Source of the DNA: Terriglobales bacterium
Lineage (GTDB): Bacteria > Acidobacteriota > Terriglobia > Terriglobales > Acidobacteriaceae
DNA: 64,000 nucleotides
Assembly (NCBI GenBank): GCA_035561515.1
Contig: DATMXP010000024.1
Span: 186,001 to 250,000, forward strand
Reading direction: 5' to 3'
The number at the start of each line of letters is the position of its first letter. Position 1 is the stretch's first letter. The notes beneath the pieces are model-generated. The model saw only the letters and a list, made by a program, of their open reading frames with translations. It searched no databases and was not told where the DNA came from. Positions 44,529 to 53,582 of this stretch are shown piece after piece. Both the position numbers and the translations under genes were made by a program.

Positions 44529-45656
44529 CTATTTCGATTGTGACAGGATTCTCTCCAACAACTTGGGATCATTCGGCAGCAGCCCAACCTTTAGCAGCCG
44601 CGGCGTCAACTCGATCCAGCCCTTTTCCATGGCGAAGGCCTTCTTAAAGAGCGGTAGCGACTCGTCCACACGGTTGATGTTCACCAGCTCCACCGCATGC
44701 CAGTACATCATCTCCGCCACCCGGCTCGGCAGGACTCCCTCGGCCTTCGCCGCGGTGTCCTCAGCGGTTGAATACTCCTTGAGCGCCAGTTCGTGATCGC
44801 CCAACTCGACCGCGTGGTCTCCGGCGTTCATGTGGTTGTACGCGCGTTGCAGCGTGACCAACCGTCGCAGTTCCTTGATCGGCTCAGCAGCGTCGTCCAC
44901 ACGCAAGTCGAAGACCTTGTCCTTCCACGGCTGCCCGGACGACTGCGCCTTCACAATGATGATTGCCGCTGACTGCCGCCCGCGGATGTCGCCGCCTACC
45001 GCTTGCGCCGCTTCCAGAGCGGCAAGCATCCGCTCGGCGAGATCACCCTTCGACTCTTGATAAGCCTTCGCCATCGCGGGCCAAATCTTGTCGTTGGCCA
45101 TGAGGTTGGCCTGCGCGGAGAAGTCCTTGCCGATTTCTGCATAACCGCCACAAGGTTGAAGCAGCTTCGGGTCTTTCTGTGGACACAGTTTCGCGCAATC
45201 CTGGCCGCCTCCGCAGCCTAGTTTCATTGTGTCAGTTCGGTTCGGGACAATGGTCCCCGCTGCCGGCATGTCACCGGCACCAGTCCACGACATGACATTG
45301 CCCTTCGCATCCACGAACGCCACCTGCCGCACCGCCTGTCCCGAGTCCCCCGCCAGCAGCGACTTCAGCGCCTCCGGCGCACTCTTCCCCGCCTTCATCA
45401 GCGCCATCCCAAGCGGCCCATAACTCGGATCGATAAAGGACTGCGTCGCCACCGCGCCAACGCCTGCTTCCGCCCAGATCACGTTCGATCCAACGGAGAA
45501 CCAGTGCGACTGAACCGCAGCACCCATCTCGCCGGTCTGCGGATCACGCGCAACAATGGAGAAAGTATGGACTGGACGATGTGGCCGTTCCTGTGCCATG
45601 AGAACTACGCATTGCAGGACAGAAACGCAGAGACACAGAGCTTTGAAGAGTTTCAT
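44529..45656 (-). CDS. Exported DUF1028 family protein with Cys-rich insert
   Basis: A signal peptide (MKLFKALCLCVSVLQCVVLMA) precedes a DUF1028 domain, an Ntn-hydrolase-like fold of unknown activity. The domain shows HTFSIVARDPQTGEMGAAVQS, WAEAGVGAVATQSFIDPSYG and a later GDIRGRQSAAIIIVK. An insert near residues 145-170 carries four Cys (C-x5-C-x3-C-x10-C), replacing the usual one-Cys loop. After the domain, about 100 residues form TPR-like helices (YNHMNAGDHAVELGDHELAL). The protein is 375 residues and probably extracytoplasmic. GAGG precedes the ATG. Confidence 0.86.
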   Translation of the reverse strand: MKLFKALCLCVSVLQCVVLMAQERPHRPVHTFSIVARDPQTGEMGAAVQSHWFSVGSNVIWAEAGVGAVATQSFIDPSYGPLGMALMKAGKSAPEALKSLLAGDSGQAVRQVAFVDAKGNVMSWTGAGDMPAAGTIVPNRTDTMKLGCGGGQDCAKLCPQKDPKLLQPCGGYAEIGKDFSAQANLMANDKIWPAMAKAYQESKGDLAERMLAALEAAQAVGGDIRGRQSAAIIIVKAQSSGQPWKDKVFDLRVDDAAEPIKELRRLVTLQRAYNHMNAGDHAVELGDHELALKEYSTAEDTAAKAEGVLPSRVAEMMYWHAVELVNINRVDESLPLFKKAFAMEKGWIELTPRLLKVGLLPNDPKLLERILSQSK

Positions 45657-45729
45657 TGTGGCCTCGCAGAATAGCGAAGCCGGATTGTATCAAGGTGCGG
45701 CTGAAAAGACTCAGCCCGCACTTGCTTTT

Positions 45730-45764
45730 CAGATCGAAAATCGTAAATCGACAATCGTCAATCT
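45730..45764. repeat. Degenerate heptamer tandem repeat at the 3' end of carB
   Basis: Five units of seven bases can be read in a row: CAGATCG, AAAATCG, TAAATCG, ACAATCG, TCAATCT (consensus NNNATCG). They overlap the first bases of the carB stop codon. A comparable period-7 array lies at the other end of the gene. Confidence 0.6.
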
Positions 45765-48700
45765 ACGCGCTCACCCCGTGCTCCGCGTGAAGCTCCTGCA
45801 GCGCCTTCACGTTCACTTCGCCGCGCTGCAATGCCGCGATGCCTTCTGCAGCGGCCTTTGCCGCGGCAATCGTCGTGATCGACTGCACACGTGCATTGAT
45901 GGCGGCCCTTCGAATGGCTTTTTCGTCGAAATATGGATCCGGCCCCTGCGGCGTATTGATGATGAGGTGAATGCGCTCGCCCTTGATTAAATCCACCACG
46001 TTCGGACGCCCTTCCTTCACCTTGTACACGCGCTCCACTTCGAAGCCCGCGTCTTCCAGCGCCGCCGCCGTACCGGTCGTTGCGATCAGCTTAAAGCCAA
46101 GGTCAACATACAGCTTCGCGATTTCCACCACGTGCTGCTTGTCGCGATCGTTCACGGAGATGAAGACGTTGCCTTTCGTCGGCAGCTTTGCCCCCGCCGC
46201 GATCTGCGCCTTCGCGAACGCCTCCCCAAACGTCTCGGCCACGCCCATCACTTCGCCCGTCGACTTCATCTCTGGGCCGAGCACCGTGTCCACGCCCATG
46301 AACTTGTTCCACGGAAACACCGGCGACTTCACGTAGTAGCAGTTGCCGGTATCGAGGTCCGTCGCGCGCTCCACGTTTTCCGGCAGGAACTCGCGCAATT
46401 TGCGTCCGGTCATCAACCGTGCTGCAATCTTCGCCAGCGGCACGCCCGTAGCCTTCGACACATAGGGCACCGTGCGTGACGCCCTTGGGTTCACCTCCAG
46501 TACGAACACCTTTCCGTTCTGGATGGCGAACTGGATGTTCATCAGCCCGATCACCTTCAGCGCCCGCGCCAGTTTGAATGTCATCTCGCGCATCGTTTGG
46601 AGCAAGTCGGGAGCGATGTCCACCGCCGGCAGCACGCACGAGGAGTCGCCCGAGTGAATGCCCGCTTCTTCAATGTGCTGCATGATTCCAGCGATCACGC
46701 AGTCTTCGCCGTCCGACAGGCAATCCACGTCAACCTCAATTGCCGACTCCAGGAAGTGGTCGATGAGTACCGGACGCTCTTGCGAATACTCGACCGCCTC
46801 CTTCATGTAACGGACGACCGACGAGTCGTCATACGTAATCTGCATCGCCCGGCCGCCGAGCACGTACGAAGGACGCAGCAGCACCGGATACCCAATTTTG
46901 TTCGCCGCCGCAACCGCTTCTTCCACCGACGCCGCGGTCGCCCCCGGTGGCTGCGGGATTTCCAGTTCTTCCAGCAACTTGCCGAACCGCTTACGGTCCT
47001 CCGCCAGATCAATCGACTCCGGCGACGTCCCGATAATTGGCACGCCAGCGGCCTTCAACGGAAGCGCCAGGTTCAGCGGCGTCTGTCCGCCAAACTGCAC
47101 AATCATTCCCACCGGAGCACCCGCCGCCGCCTCATGCTGATAAACCTCAAGCACGTCTTCGAACGTGAGCGGTTCGAAGTACAGGCGATCGCTGGTGTCG
47201 TAATCCGTCGAAACCGTCTCCGGATTGCAGTTCACCATGATCGTCTCGTAGCCGTCGTCGTGCAGCGCGAATGCCGCATGGCAACAGCAATAGTCGAACT
47301 CGATTCCCTGCCCGATGCGATTCGGCCCGCTGCCGAGAATGATCACCTTCTTCTTGTCGGTCGGCGTCGCCTCGTCTTCTTCTTCGTAGGTCGAGTACAG
47401 ATAAGGCGTGTAACTCTCGAACTCCGCCGCGCAGGTGTCCACGCGCTTGTACACCGGACGGATTCCGAGCTTCGTCCGCAACTCGCGCACAGTATTTGCG
47501 GCGCCCTTGCCGTTGCGCAATCCCCACAGGTCGGCGATGCGCACATCCGACAGCCCCGCGCGCTTACCATCGCGGATCATCCCCTCCGGCACGTCGGCAG
47601 CCGTGTGCTTTGCCAGCGATTGCGAGATGTCGTCGATCTCCTTCAACTGGTACAGAAACCACGGATCGATCGACGTCATCTTGTGGATCTCTTTGATCGA
47701 CATCCCCGTTCGCAGCGCATAGCGGATGTACTGCAAACGCTCCGGATGCGGCGTAACCAACCTGTGGATGAGGATTTTCGGCTCAATGCGTTGCGATGCC
47801 AGGCTCTTCCCCGTCTCCAGCGAGCGCACCGCCTTCATTAACGCTTCTTTGAAGGTGCGCCCAATCGCCATCGCCTCGCCGACAGACTTCATCTGCGGAC
47901 CAAGGCTCTCATCGGCGCCGGGGAATTTCTCGAACTGCCATTTCGGAATCTTTACGACAACGTAGTCGAGTGTCGGCTCGAAGCACGCTGGCGTCTTTCT
48001 TGTGATTTCATTGCGAAGCTCATCGAGCGTGTAGCCGACAGCAAGCTTCGCCGCGATCTTAGCAATCGGGAATCCCGTCGCCTTCGAAGCCAATGCCGAC
48101 GAGCGCGACACGCGCGGGTTCATCTCGATGACGACCATGCGGCCTGTGTTGGGATTGATGGCGAACTGCACGTTCGATCCGCCGGTCTCCACGCCGATCT
48201 CGCGCATCACTGCCAGCGACGCATCGCGCATGTACTGGAACTCGCGGTCGGTAAGCGTCTGTGCCGGAGCGACCGTGATCGAATCGCCCGTGTGCACGCC
48301 CATCGGATCAAAATTCTCAATCGAGCAGATGATGATGCAGTTGTCCTTCGTGTCGCGGACAACTTCCATCTCGAACTCTTTCCAGCCCAGCACGCTCTCT
48401 TCAAGCAACACTTCATGGACGGGCGATAGATCAAGTCCGCGCGCCAGCAACTCCAGCAGTTCTTCGCGGTTATAAGCGATGCCGCCCCCGCTGCCGCCCA
48501 ACGTGAACGACGGACGCAGAATCACCGGGAACCCGATCTTGCTCGAGAAATCCAATCCGTCTTTCAGATTGTTGACCAATGCGGACTTCGGCACGTCGAG
48601 CCCGATGCGCGTCATCGCGTCCTTGAACATCAGGCGGTCTTCGGCCTTCTTGATCGCCTCAAGCTGCGCGCCGATTAACTGCACGTTGTACTTCTCGAGC

Positions 48701-49044
48701 ACGCCTCCGTCGGCAAGCTCCACGGCGAGGTTCAGCGCCGTCTGTCCGCCAACCGTCGGCAGGACCGCAAAGCCTTTGCCGAGCGTCGGCATCATCTCGG
48801 CTTCAATACGGATGATCTCTTCGAGATAGTCGCGCGTGAGCGGCTCGATGTAAGTGCGGTCGGCAAACTCGGGGTCGGTCATGATCGTGGCCGGATTCGA
48901 ATTCGCCAGCACTACTTCATAGCCTTCGGCTTTCAGCGCCTTGCACGCCTGCGTGCCGGAGTAATCAAATTCCGCCGACTGGCCGATAACAATCGGGCCG
49001 GAGCCGATGATGAGGATCTTGGAGATGTCGTTTCTTCTAGGCAT
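45763..49044 (-). CDS. carB: Carbamoyl-phosphate synthase large subunit
   Basis: CarB makes carbamoyl phosphate from bicarbonate, ATP and ammonia channelled from CarA, for pyrimidine and arginine synthesis. The 1093-residue protein has two ATP-grasp halves. The first begins [21 protein letters not shown] and the second [52 protein letters not shown] and [18 protein letters not shown] are the conserved nucleotide-site stretches. The C-terminal 140 residues are the allosteric MGS domain ([12 protein letters not shown]). carA lies 874 bp upstream with one foreign gene between them. Confidence 0.97.
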   Translation of the reverse strand: MPRRNDISKILIIGSGPIVIGQSAEFDYSGTQACKALKAEGYEVVLANSNPATIMTDPEFADRTYIEPLTRDYLEEIIRIEAEMMPTLGKGFAVLPTVGGQTALNLAVELADGGVLEKYNVQLIGAQLEAIKKAEDRLMFKDAMTRIGLDVPKSALVNNLKDGLDFSSKIGFPVILRPSFTLGGSGGGIAYNREELLELLARGLDLSPVHEVLLEESVLGWKEFEMEVVRDTKDNCIIICSIENFDPMGVHTGDSITVAPAQTLTDREFQYMRDASLAVMREIGVETGGSNVQFAINPNTGRMVVIEMNPRVSRSSALASKATGFPIAKIAAKLAVGYTLDELRNEITRKTPACFEPTLDYVVVKIPKWQFEKFPGADESLGPQMKSVGEAMAIGRTFKEALMKAVRSLETGKSLASQRIEPKILIHRLVTPHPERLQYIRYALRTGMSIKEIHKMTSIDPWFLYQLKEIDDISQSLAKHTAADVPEGMIRDGKRAGLSDVRIADLWGLRNGKGAANTVRELRTKLGIRPVYKRVDTCAAEFESYTPYLYSTYEEEDEATPTDKKKVIILGSGPNRIGQGIEFDYCCCHAAFALHDDGYETIMVNCNPETVSTDYDTSDRLYFEPLTFEDVLEVYQHEAAAGAPVGMIVQFGGQTPLNLALPLKAAGVPIIGTSPESIDLAEDRKRFGKLLEELEIPQPPGATAASVEEAVAAANKIGYPVLLRPSYVLGGRAMQITYDDSSVVRYMKEAVEYSQERPVLIDHFLESAIEVDVDCLSDGEDCVIAGIMQHIEEAGIHSGDSSCVLPAVDIAPDLLQTMREMTFKLARALKVIGLMNIQFAIQNGKVFVLEVNPRASRTVPYVSKATGVPLAKIAARLMTGRKLREFLPENVERATDLDTGNCYYVKSPVFPWNKFMGVDTVLGPEMKSTGEVMGVAETFGEAFAKAQIAAGAKLPTKGNVFISVNDRDKQHVVEIAKLYVDLGFKLIATTGTAAALEDAGFEVERVYKVKEGRPNVVDLIKGERIHLIINTPQGPDPYFDEKAIRRAAINARVQSITTIAAAKAAAEGIAALQRGEVNVKALQELHAEHGVSA

Positions 49045-49055
49045 CTATTCTTTCT

Positions 49056-49083
49056 GGTCGTCGGTTATCGGTTGTCGGTTTTA
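49056..49083. repeat. Degenerate heptamer tandem repeat at the 5' end of carB
   Basis: Four seven-base units follow each other: GGTCGTC, GGTTATC, GGTTGTC, GGTTTTA. They occupy nearly all of the 41-bp spacer upstream of the carB start, so the carB leader is made largely of this repeat. Confidence 0.6.
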
Positions 49084-49085
49084 AC

Positions 49086-49910
49086 TTACTTAATCGGACA
49101 GGCCGCGTAGGGCAAATCGGTAGGATTGGCCACTAGGACAATGTCTAACTTGCAATCTGTTTGTTCATAACAATCCAATTTGTCAGGTTGCGCGAACCCG
49201 CGATGAGGCGAAGCCAGCAGGCGATACGTGCCTGGCTCGATAACTCCGAAATCAAACGTTCCGTCTTCGCCTGTTGATATGGTTCTTGCGTCCGCGAATG
49301 TTGAAGGAGGTTTGTACTTCCGCAAGACCATTTGCGATTTTCTGAAGGGCGCTGTTGTTTCATCACGCAAATAGCCGGTTATACGGGTCGGTCGGTTGAG
49401 TACGAGGTTAGGTTGAATTTCCTCGCCCGGGCATTCGCTGATGGGAAGCGGCGTTTCCAAAGGACGTTGGATCGCAATTTCTGAGGGTTCAACTTTCGAA
49501 TCGACATGAACATCGCCACTCAAATTTCTGACCACACTATTTTCGTCGTCAGGGAGCTGTCCTGGATGAATATTGGTCTCAATCAATTCTGTGCAAACGG
49601 AACTGCTGGGCTTTTTCAAAACAACGAAAACTGCACCGACGCCCACTGGCGATTCGATCTGCACCCAGTATTTGCCTTTGGAAATCGACTTGAACAGATA
49701 TCGCCCTTCTTTGTCCGTCTCGGCTTCTGCGATGATTCGATCCTGCTTCTCTGATTGCAATTTGACTGCCGCACCCGCGACAGCTTTCCCTCCGGCCAGA
49801 ACAACCCCACAGACGCTCCGAACCTGTCTTGGCTCGAACACATGAACGTCTGCGCTCGATGAACCGAAGAGGGCGAGAGCGACTGCAGGGATGTAGAGTG
49901 TTCGCATCAT
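49086..49910 (-). CDS. Exported protein with two carboxypeptidase-regulatory-like domains
   Basis: A short signal peptide (MMRTLYIPAVALALFGSSSA) is followed by two Ig-like carboxypeptidase-regulatory domains. The first reads VCGVVLAGGKAVAGAAVKL and then DKEGRYLFKSISKGKYWVQI. The second is TRITGYLRDETTAPF and then GEDGTFDFGVIEPGTYRLLA. Such domains are common in exported acidobacterial proteins and TonB-linked receptors. It is 274 residues, with no catalytic domain. It lies 7 bp after carA and 41 bp before carB, so it is likely transcribed with them, although its role has nothing obvious in common with carbamoyl phosphate. Confidence 0.8.
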   Translation of the reverse strand: MMRTLYIPAVALALFGSSSADVHVFEPRQVRSVCGVVLAGGKAVAGAAVKLQSEKQDRIIAEAETDKEGRYLFKSISKGKYWVQIESPVGVGAVFVVLKKPSSSVCTELIETNIHPGQLPDDENSVVRNLSGDVHVDSKVEPSEIAIQRPLETPLPISECPGEEIQPNLVLNRPTRITGYLRDETTAPFRKSQMVLRKYKPPSTFADARTISTGEDGTFDFGVIEPGTYRLLASPHRGFAQPDKLDCYEQTDCKLDIVLVANPTDLPYAACPIK

Positions 49911-49917
49911 CAGGAGA

Positions 49918-51051
49918 CTACTTCCCCTTCCAGTCCTCCATCATCTTCACGAAATCCTTGAACAGATAATGCGAGTCGTGCGGGCCCGGCGCCGCTTCCG
50001 GGTGATATTGCACCGAAAACAGCGGCATGCTCCTGTGACGCAGGCCCTCAAGGGTGTTGTCGTTCAGGTCCACGTGCGTCAGTTCCACCTCGCTTGCCTT
50101 CAGCGAATCCGGATCCACGGCAAAGTTATGGTTGTGCGCCGTGATTTCCACCTTGCCCGTGACCATGTTCTTCACCGGATGATTCCCGCCGTGGTGTCCG
50201 AATTTCAGCTTGAACGTCTTTCCGCCCAGTGCAAGCCCCGTGAGCTGATGGCCTAAACAGATTCCGAAGATCGGCACCCTTCCCATCATCTGTCGGATGT
50301 TATTCACCGCGTACTGCACCGGCTCCGGATCGCCGGGCCCATTCGACAGGAACACGCCATCTGGCTTCAACGAAAGCACGTCGTCTGCCGACGTTTCGGC
50401 CGGAACCACCGTCACGCGGCAACATTCGCCCACGAGTTTCCGCAGAATGTTGTGCTTGATGCCGAAGTCGTACGCCACCACATGATGCTTCGGCTCGGCG
50501 TCCTTCACGCCGACAAGTTCATCCGGAATGTGCGAGCGGTCGCCGATCTCCCACTCGTAGCGGTTCTTAGTCGAGACGACCTTCGCCAGATCCGTGCCGA
50601 CCATCTTCGGGATCGAGCGCGCCTTTGCCACCAGCTTTTCGGGATCCGTCTCGATCGTCGAGATCACCCCGCGCATTACGCCGTTGTCACGCAGATGCCG
50701 AACCAGCGCACGCGTGTCGATATCCGCCAGCACCGGGATCTTGTAGCGCTCCAGGTACTCCTCCGCCACTTCCTGCGAGCGCCAGTTCGAACTCACCCGC
50801 GAGAACTCGCGCACGATCAGTCCCTCGATATAAGGACGGTTGGCCTCGTTGTCTTCCGGAGTGGTGCCGTAATTGCCGATCTGCGGGTTGGTGAGAACTA
50901 CGATTTGCCCGGCATAAGAAGGGTCGGTAAAGATTTCCTGGTAGCCGGTGATGGAAGTATTAAAAACGACTTCGCCGTAGCATTCGCCTTTGGCGCCGTA
51001 ACCTTTGCCGCGGAAGATTCGCCCGTCTTCCAGCGCAAGGACTGCTTGCAT
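49918..51051 (-). CDS. carA: Carbamoyl-phosphate synthase small subunit
   Basis: CarA is the glutaminase that feeds ammonia to CarB. The N-terminal domain starts AVLALEDGRIFRGKGYGA and contains EVVFNTSITGYQEIFTDPSY. The C-terminal class I amidotransferase has the nucleophile Cys in IFGICLGHQLTGLA, and the His-Glu pair in FSVQYHPEAAPGPHDS. GGGAG precedes the ATG at 51051. It is 377 residues, a normal length. A 300-bp spacer upstream should hold the promoter of the carA group. Confidence 0.97.
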   Translation of the reverse strand: MQAVLALEDGRIFRGKGYGAKGECYGEVVFNTSITGYQEIFTDPSYAGQIVVLTNPQIGNYGTTPEDNEANRPYIEGLIVREFSRVSSNWRSQEVAEEYLERYKIPVLADIDTRALVRHLRDNGVMRGVISTIETDPEKLVAKARSIPKMVGTDLAKVVSTKNRYEWEIGDRSHIPDELVGVKDAEPKHHVVAYDFGIKHNILRKLVGECCRVTVVPAETSADDVLSLKPDGVFLSNGPGDPEPVQYAVNNIRQMMGRVPIFGICLGHQLTGLALGGKTFKLKFGHHGGNHPVKNMVTGKVEITAHNHNFAVDPDSLKASEVELTHVDLNDNTLEGLRHRSMPLFSVQYHPEAAPGPHDSHYLFKDFVKMMEDWKGK

Positions 51052-51351
51052 TGCTGCTCCCGGGGGTGGATTTTATTAATTCTATCGCAGCAGAGCGGGA
51101 TCTGACCATCTGTTCGTAGCGCCTCGGAACCCGCATTTCTCGCATCTTGTCCAAGGTTTTCCTCAGCCTGGCTTCTTCGTCCTTCTCACGCCTGCCTCCC
51201 CGAGCAGCTCTTCGACTGCGATTGCTCACCCCGTTGCCCCTAATGCAGTGATATTCGTCACTTGCTTTCGTGTCGCTCAAGAAGGTACCACCGCCCTAAA
51301 GGGAGGAGAATTATAGGTGCTGAGAGTCTCAGCGCTCGCAGTGAGTTTTAT
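51052..51351. other. Intergenic region between carA and the zinc-finger miniprotein
   Basis: This 300-bp divergent spacer has no convincing gene. Close to the plus-strand gene there is a small hairpin GCTGAG-AGT-CTCAGC (51319-51333), 19 bp before the ATG. No clear promoter hexamers were found. Confidence 0.4.
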
Positions 51352-51543
51352 ATGGCAAAAATTCTAGAAATGCCGATTCGTCATCCGGCCCGCCAGCAAA
51401 ATCCGTTCAAACTTCCCGTGAAGCCATCGTTACAGTTGCGCTGCCCTTTCGGATGCGAAGCGACGTTCGACGATCACTCCATGCTCTACCTGCACCTTCT
51501 GGGGCACGAGGCGGCAAAGCGCGAATTTCAGAAGACACCCTGA
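51352..51543 (+). CDS. 63-residue protein with classical C2H2 zinc-finger pattern
   Basis: The protein is short and basic at its start. Residues 29-52 read LRCPFGCEATF, then DDHSMLYLHLLGH. The ligands and core residues are C31, C35, F39, L45, H48 and H52, which exactly fit C-x3-C-x3-F-x5-L-x2-H-x3-H, the eukaryotic-type C2H2 consensus. Bacterial Ros/MucR fingers have a shorter C-to-H spacing (about nine residues), so this is not a standard Ros finger. The start at 51352 is supported by the basic N-terminus, though the ribosome site is weak. It may bind nucleic acid or protein. It converges on lepB. Confidence 0.72.
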   Translation: MAKILEMPIRHPARQQNPFKLPVKPSLQLRCPFGCEATFDDHSMLYLHLLGHEAAKREFQKTP

Positions 51544-51614
51544 GTCTTCTAAGCAACTCGATCGCAGATCAGCTCTGTAATCCGCAGTGATTTTCTATTT
51601 GGAATCTCACCGGT

Positions 51615-52160
51615 TTACCGCAACTTACCCAGCTTTTCCATCGGCCAATAGACGAACACGGCTTTGCCGTAAATGAACCGCTCGTCGACTGGCCCGAAGT
51701 CGCGGCTGTCGCGGGAACTCGTGCGGTGATCGCCCAGCAGGTAGTAGCAGTGGGACGGGACTTTGATTTCTGGATAAGACCGGAGATCGGCGTATTCTTC
51801 GGGGACATAGGGCTCTTCCAGCATTTGTCCATTCACGTAGACACGCCCGTCCTGGATTCGTACTCGATCCCCCGCCACTCCAATCACGCGCTTGATGTAG
51901 CTCTTGCTGGAATCTGGCTCCGGCGGATGAAACACCACGATGTCGCCGCGCTCTACAGGTCCAAACCTGTACACGAATTTATTAATGAAAATTCGTTCTT
52001 GGTCTTCCAGGCCCGGTTGCATGCTGGTGCCTTCCACCTTCACCGGTTGATACAGGAAGATGATGATGAATGCCGACACAATGAGTGAAATCATCAGGTC
52101 ACGCATCCACGCTACGATGGGGTTTCGCCTGCCCGTCTCTGCTGACGTTTGTTCCTGCAT
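51615..52160 (-). CDS. lepB: Signal peptidase I
   Basis: This membrane serine protease removes signal peptides. After a short cytoplasmic start, one membrane helix (MISLIVSAFIIIFLYQPVKV) leads to the nucleophile Ser46 in EGTSMQPG. The general base Lys90 is in SYIKRVIGVAGDRV. YVNGQMLEEPYV and LLGDHRTSSRDSRDFG complete the conserved boxes. The protein is 181 residues. The open frame extends 81 codons upstream, but that part has no family similarity; the ATG at 52160 fits the family. A divergent spacer of 140 bp separates it from the CYCXC gene. Confidence 0.94.
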   Translation of the reverse strand: MQEQTSAETGRRNPIVAWMRDLMISLIVSAFIIIFLYQPVKVEGTSMQPGLEDQERIFINKFVYRFGPVERGDIVVFHPPEPDSSKSYIKRVIGVAGDRVRIQDGRVYVNGQMLEEPYVPEEYADLRSYPEIKVPSHCYYLLGDHRTSSRDSRDFGPVDERFIYGKAVFVYWPMEKLGKLR

Positions 52161-52300
52161 CTGCTTAGATTTTAATACGGCCCACAAACCGGGTTTGTTC
52201 CCATCGAAATAGACGCATATTCGGGCAAATGGTTGTGCTCCCGCGCTCAGCAGCGACTTGCGGTAGAATGTCACACACCTTGTGGAGGAAAATCGCCTGT

Positions 52301-52741
52301 ATGCGATCAATCTGGAGTGCGGTTCTGATGCTGATTCTCGCGTTGACTCTTTTTGCGCAAAGCGATACGCCTCAGATACCCGCCTATCACAAGACTGCTC
52401 CACCCAAGGGTGCTCGTCTTCCCAACATCCTGCCTCGGGAACAGCTTTGGGGACCCTCGTTCCAGCACGATTACCAGATTCGTGCCTACGAACTGGCTTC
52501 GCGGATTCCCAACGTTCTCTACCAATTGCCGTGCTACTGCTACTGCGACCGCATCGGTCACGGTAGTCTTCGTACGTGTTATGAAACGACTCATGCCGCC
52601 CACTGTGCAGCTTGTTTGAAGGAGTTGTACTTCGCCTACGACCAAAACAAGAAAGGCAAGAGCGTAGCGCAGATCAGACAGGCTATTATTAAGGGTGGAT
52701 GGGAGAACATTGACTTAGGTACTGCCGCTCAAGCGAAGTAA
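52301..52741 (+). CDS. Exported CYCXC family protein (PCYCGC-motif relative)
   Basis: The protein (146 residues) begins with a signal peptide (MRSIWSAVLMLILALTLFA). Its conserved core is PCYCYCDRIGHGSLRTCYE, followed by HAAHCAACLKELYFAYD. In relatives the fourth residue of the CYCxC motif is Gly or selenocysteine; here it is Tyr (Y81 between C80 and C82). C93, C102 and C105 are also kept, so a metal or redox role is likely but unproven. A GGAGG lies 12 bases before the ATG. The TPR gene follows. Confidence 0.85.
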   Translation: MRSIWSAVLMLILALTLFAQSDTPQIPAYHKTAPPKGARLPNILPREQLWGPSFQHDYQIRAYELASRIPNVLYQLPCYCYCDRIGHGSLRTCYETTHAAHCAACLKELYFAYDQNKKGKSVAQIRQAIIKGGWENIDLGTAAQAK

Positions 52742-52916
52742 GCGGCTCACACCGTTTCCCGTTTACCGGCGGTTCGGCGAGCCTCAAAGCCGGATTTGCC
52801 TGGATTTAGCTCGGGTTGACGTACTCTCGTTGTTACGTGTAACGTGCTCGCAATTCAGCCGAATTTCCACAGGCGAAGATAAGCTGTGCATGTTCATCGT
52901 CAGAGGCGGCTTCCCG

Positions 52917-53573
52917 ATGAAGAAAAAAGTCGCAGTTAAACATAAACCTTCTGCTCACAAGACTAAGAAAATAAAGATGGTTACCAAACCTACGGGTAAG
53001 ACGCTGACGATGAAGAAACCGGCCAAACCCAGCTCCTCTCCCATGCAGGATCCCCAATTTGCACAAGCTGTGCAAAACTACGAGGGTGGCCTCCGGGCGA
53101 TGCAGGAGCGCAAGTTTGACAAAGCCAAGGCCTACTTCCAAAAGATAGTTAGTTCCGGCCCAAAAGAACTCGCCGACCGCGCTTCGGTGCACCTGAACGC
53201 CTGCAACCAGCAGCTTGCCAAGACTTCGGTTTCGTTCAAGACCCCGGCCGAACATTATGACTATGTGGTGTCGCTCATGAACGTTGGCGACTTCGTTACG
53301 GCCCGTGAGCATCTTGAACAGCTTGTGTCGAAGAACCCCAAGCTCGATTACATCTGGTACGGGTTTTCCGTCCTCGAATGCCTCACCGGCCACGTGGAAG
53401 AGTCGCTTAAAAAGCTCAACCAGGCGATCCAGTTAAACCCAGCCAATCGCTTCCAGGCTCGTAGCGATACCGACTTCAACAACATGGCGGACGATCCGCG
53501 GTTCACCGAACTCCTTTATCCTGAACCGGGCGCTTCCGACACGGGTTCGTGGTCGAACGAAGGCCGCAGATAA
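52917..53573 (+). CDS. TPR-type protein with Lys-rich N-terminus
   Basis: The first 50 residues are very rich in Lys and Pro (MKKKVAVKHKPSAHKTKKIK), as in nucleic-acid-binding or disordered tails. From about residue 60 the helices form TPR-like repeats: QAVQNYEGGLRAMQERKFDKA, AEHYDYVVSLMNVGDFVTA, IWYGFSVLECLTGHVEESL. It probably serves as a protein-interaction scaffold. The gene ends 9 bp before yvcK on the same strand, and they are likely co-transcribed. The function is unknown. The chosen ATG is internal to a longer open frame that lacks a ribosome site. Confidence 0.78.
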   Translation: MKKKVAVKHKPSAHKTKKIKMVTKPTGKTLTMKKPAKPSSSPMQDPQFAQAVQNYEGGLRAMQERKFDKAKAYFQKIVSSGPKELADRASVHLNACNQQLAKTSVSFKTPAEHYDYVVSLMNVGDFVTAREHLEQLVSKNPKLDYIWYGFSVLECLTGHVEESLKKLNQAIQLNPANRFQARSDTDFNNMADDPRFTELLYPEPGASDTGSWSNEGRR

Positions 53574-53582
53574 GGCAACAAG

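Noticed and set aside
46597..47841. Open frame of 414 codons on the plus strand inside carB
   Set aside because: Antisense shadow of a conserved gene, with no start signals and no recognisable fold.
52161..52403. N-terminal extension of signal peptidase I by 81 codons
   Set aside because: The extension lacks family similarity and overlaps the promoter region of the divergent gene.
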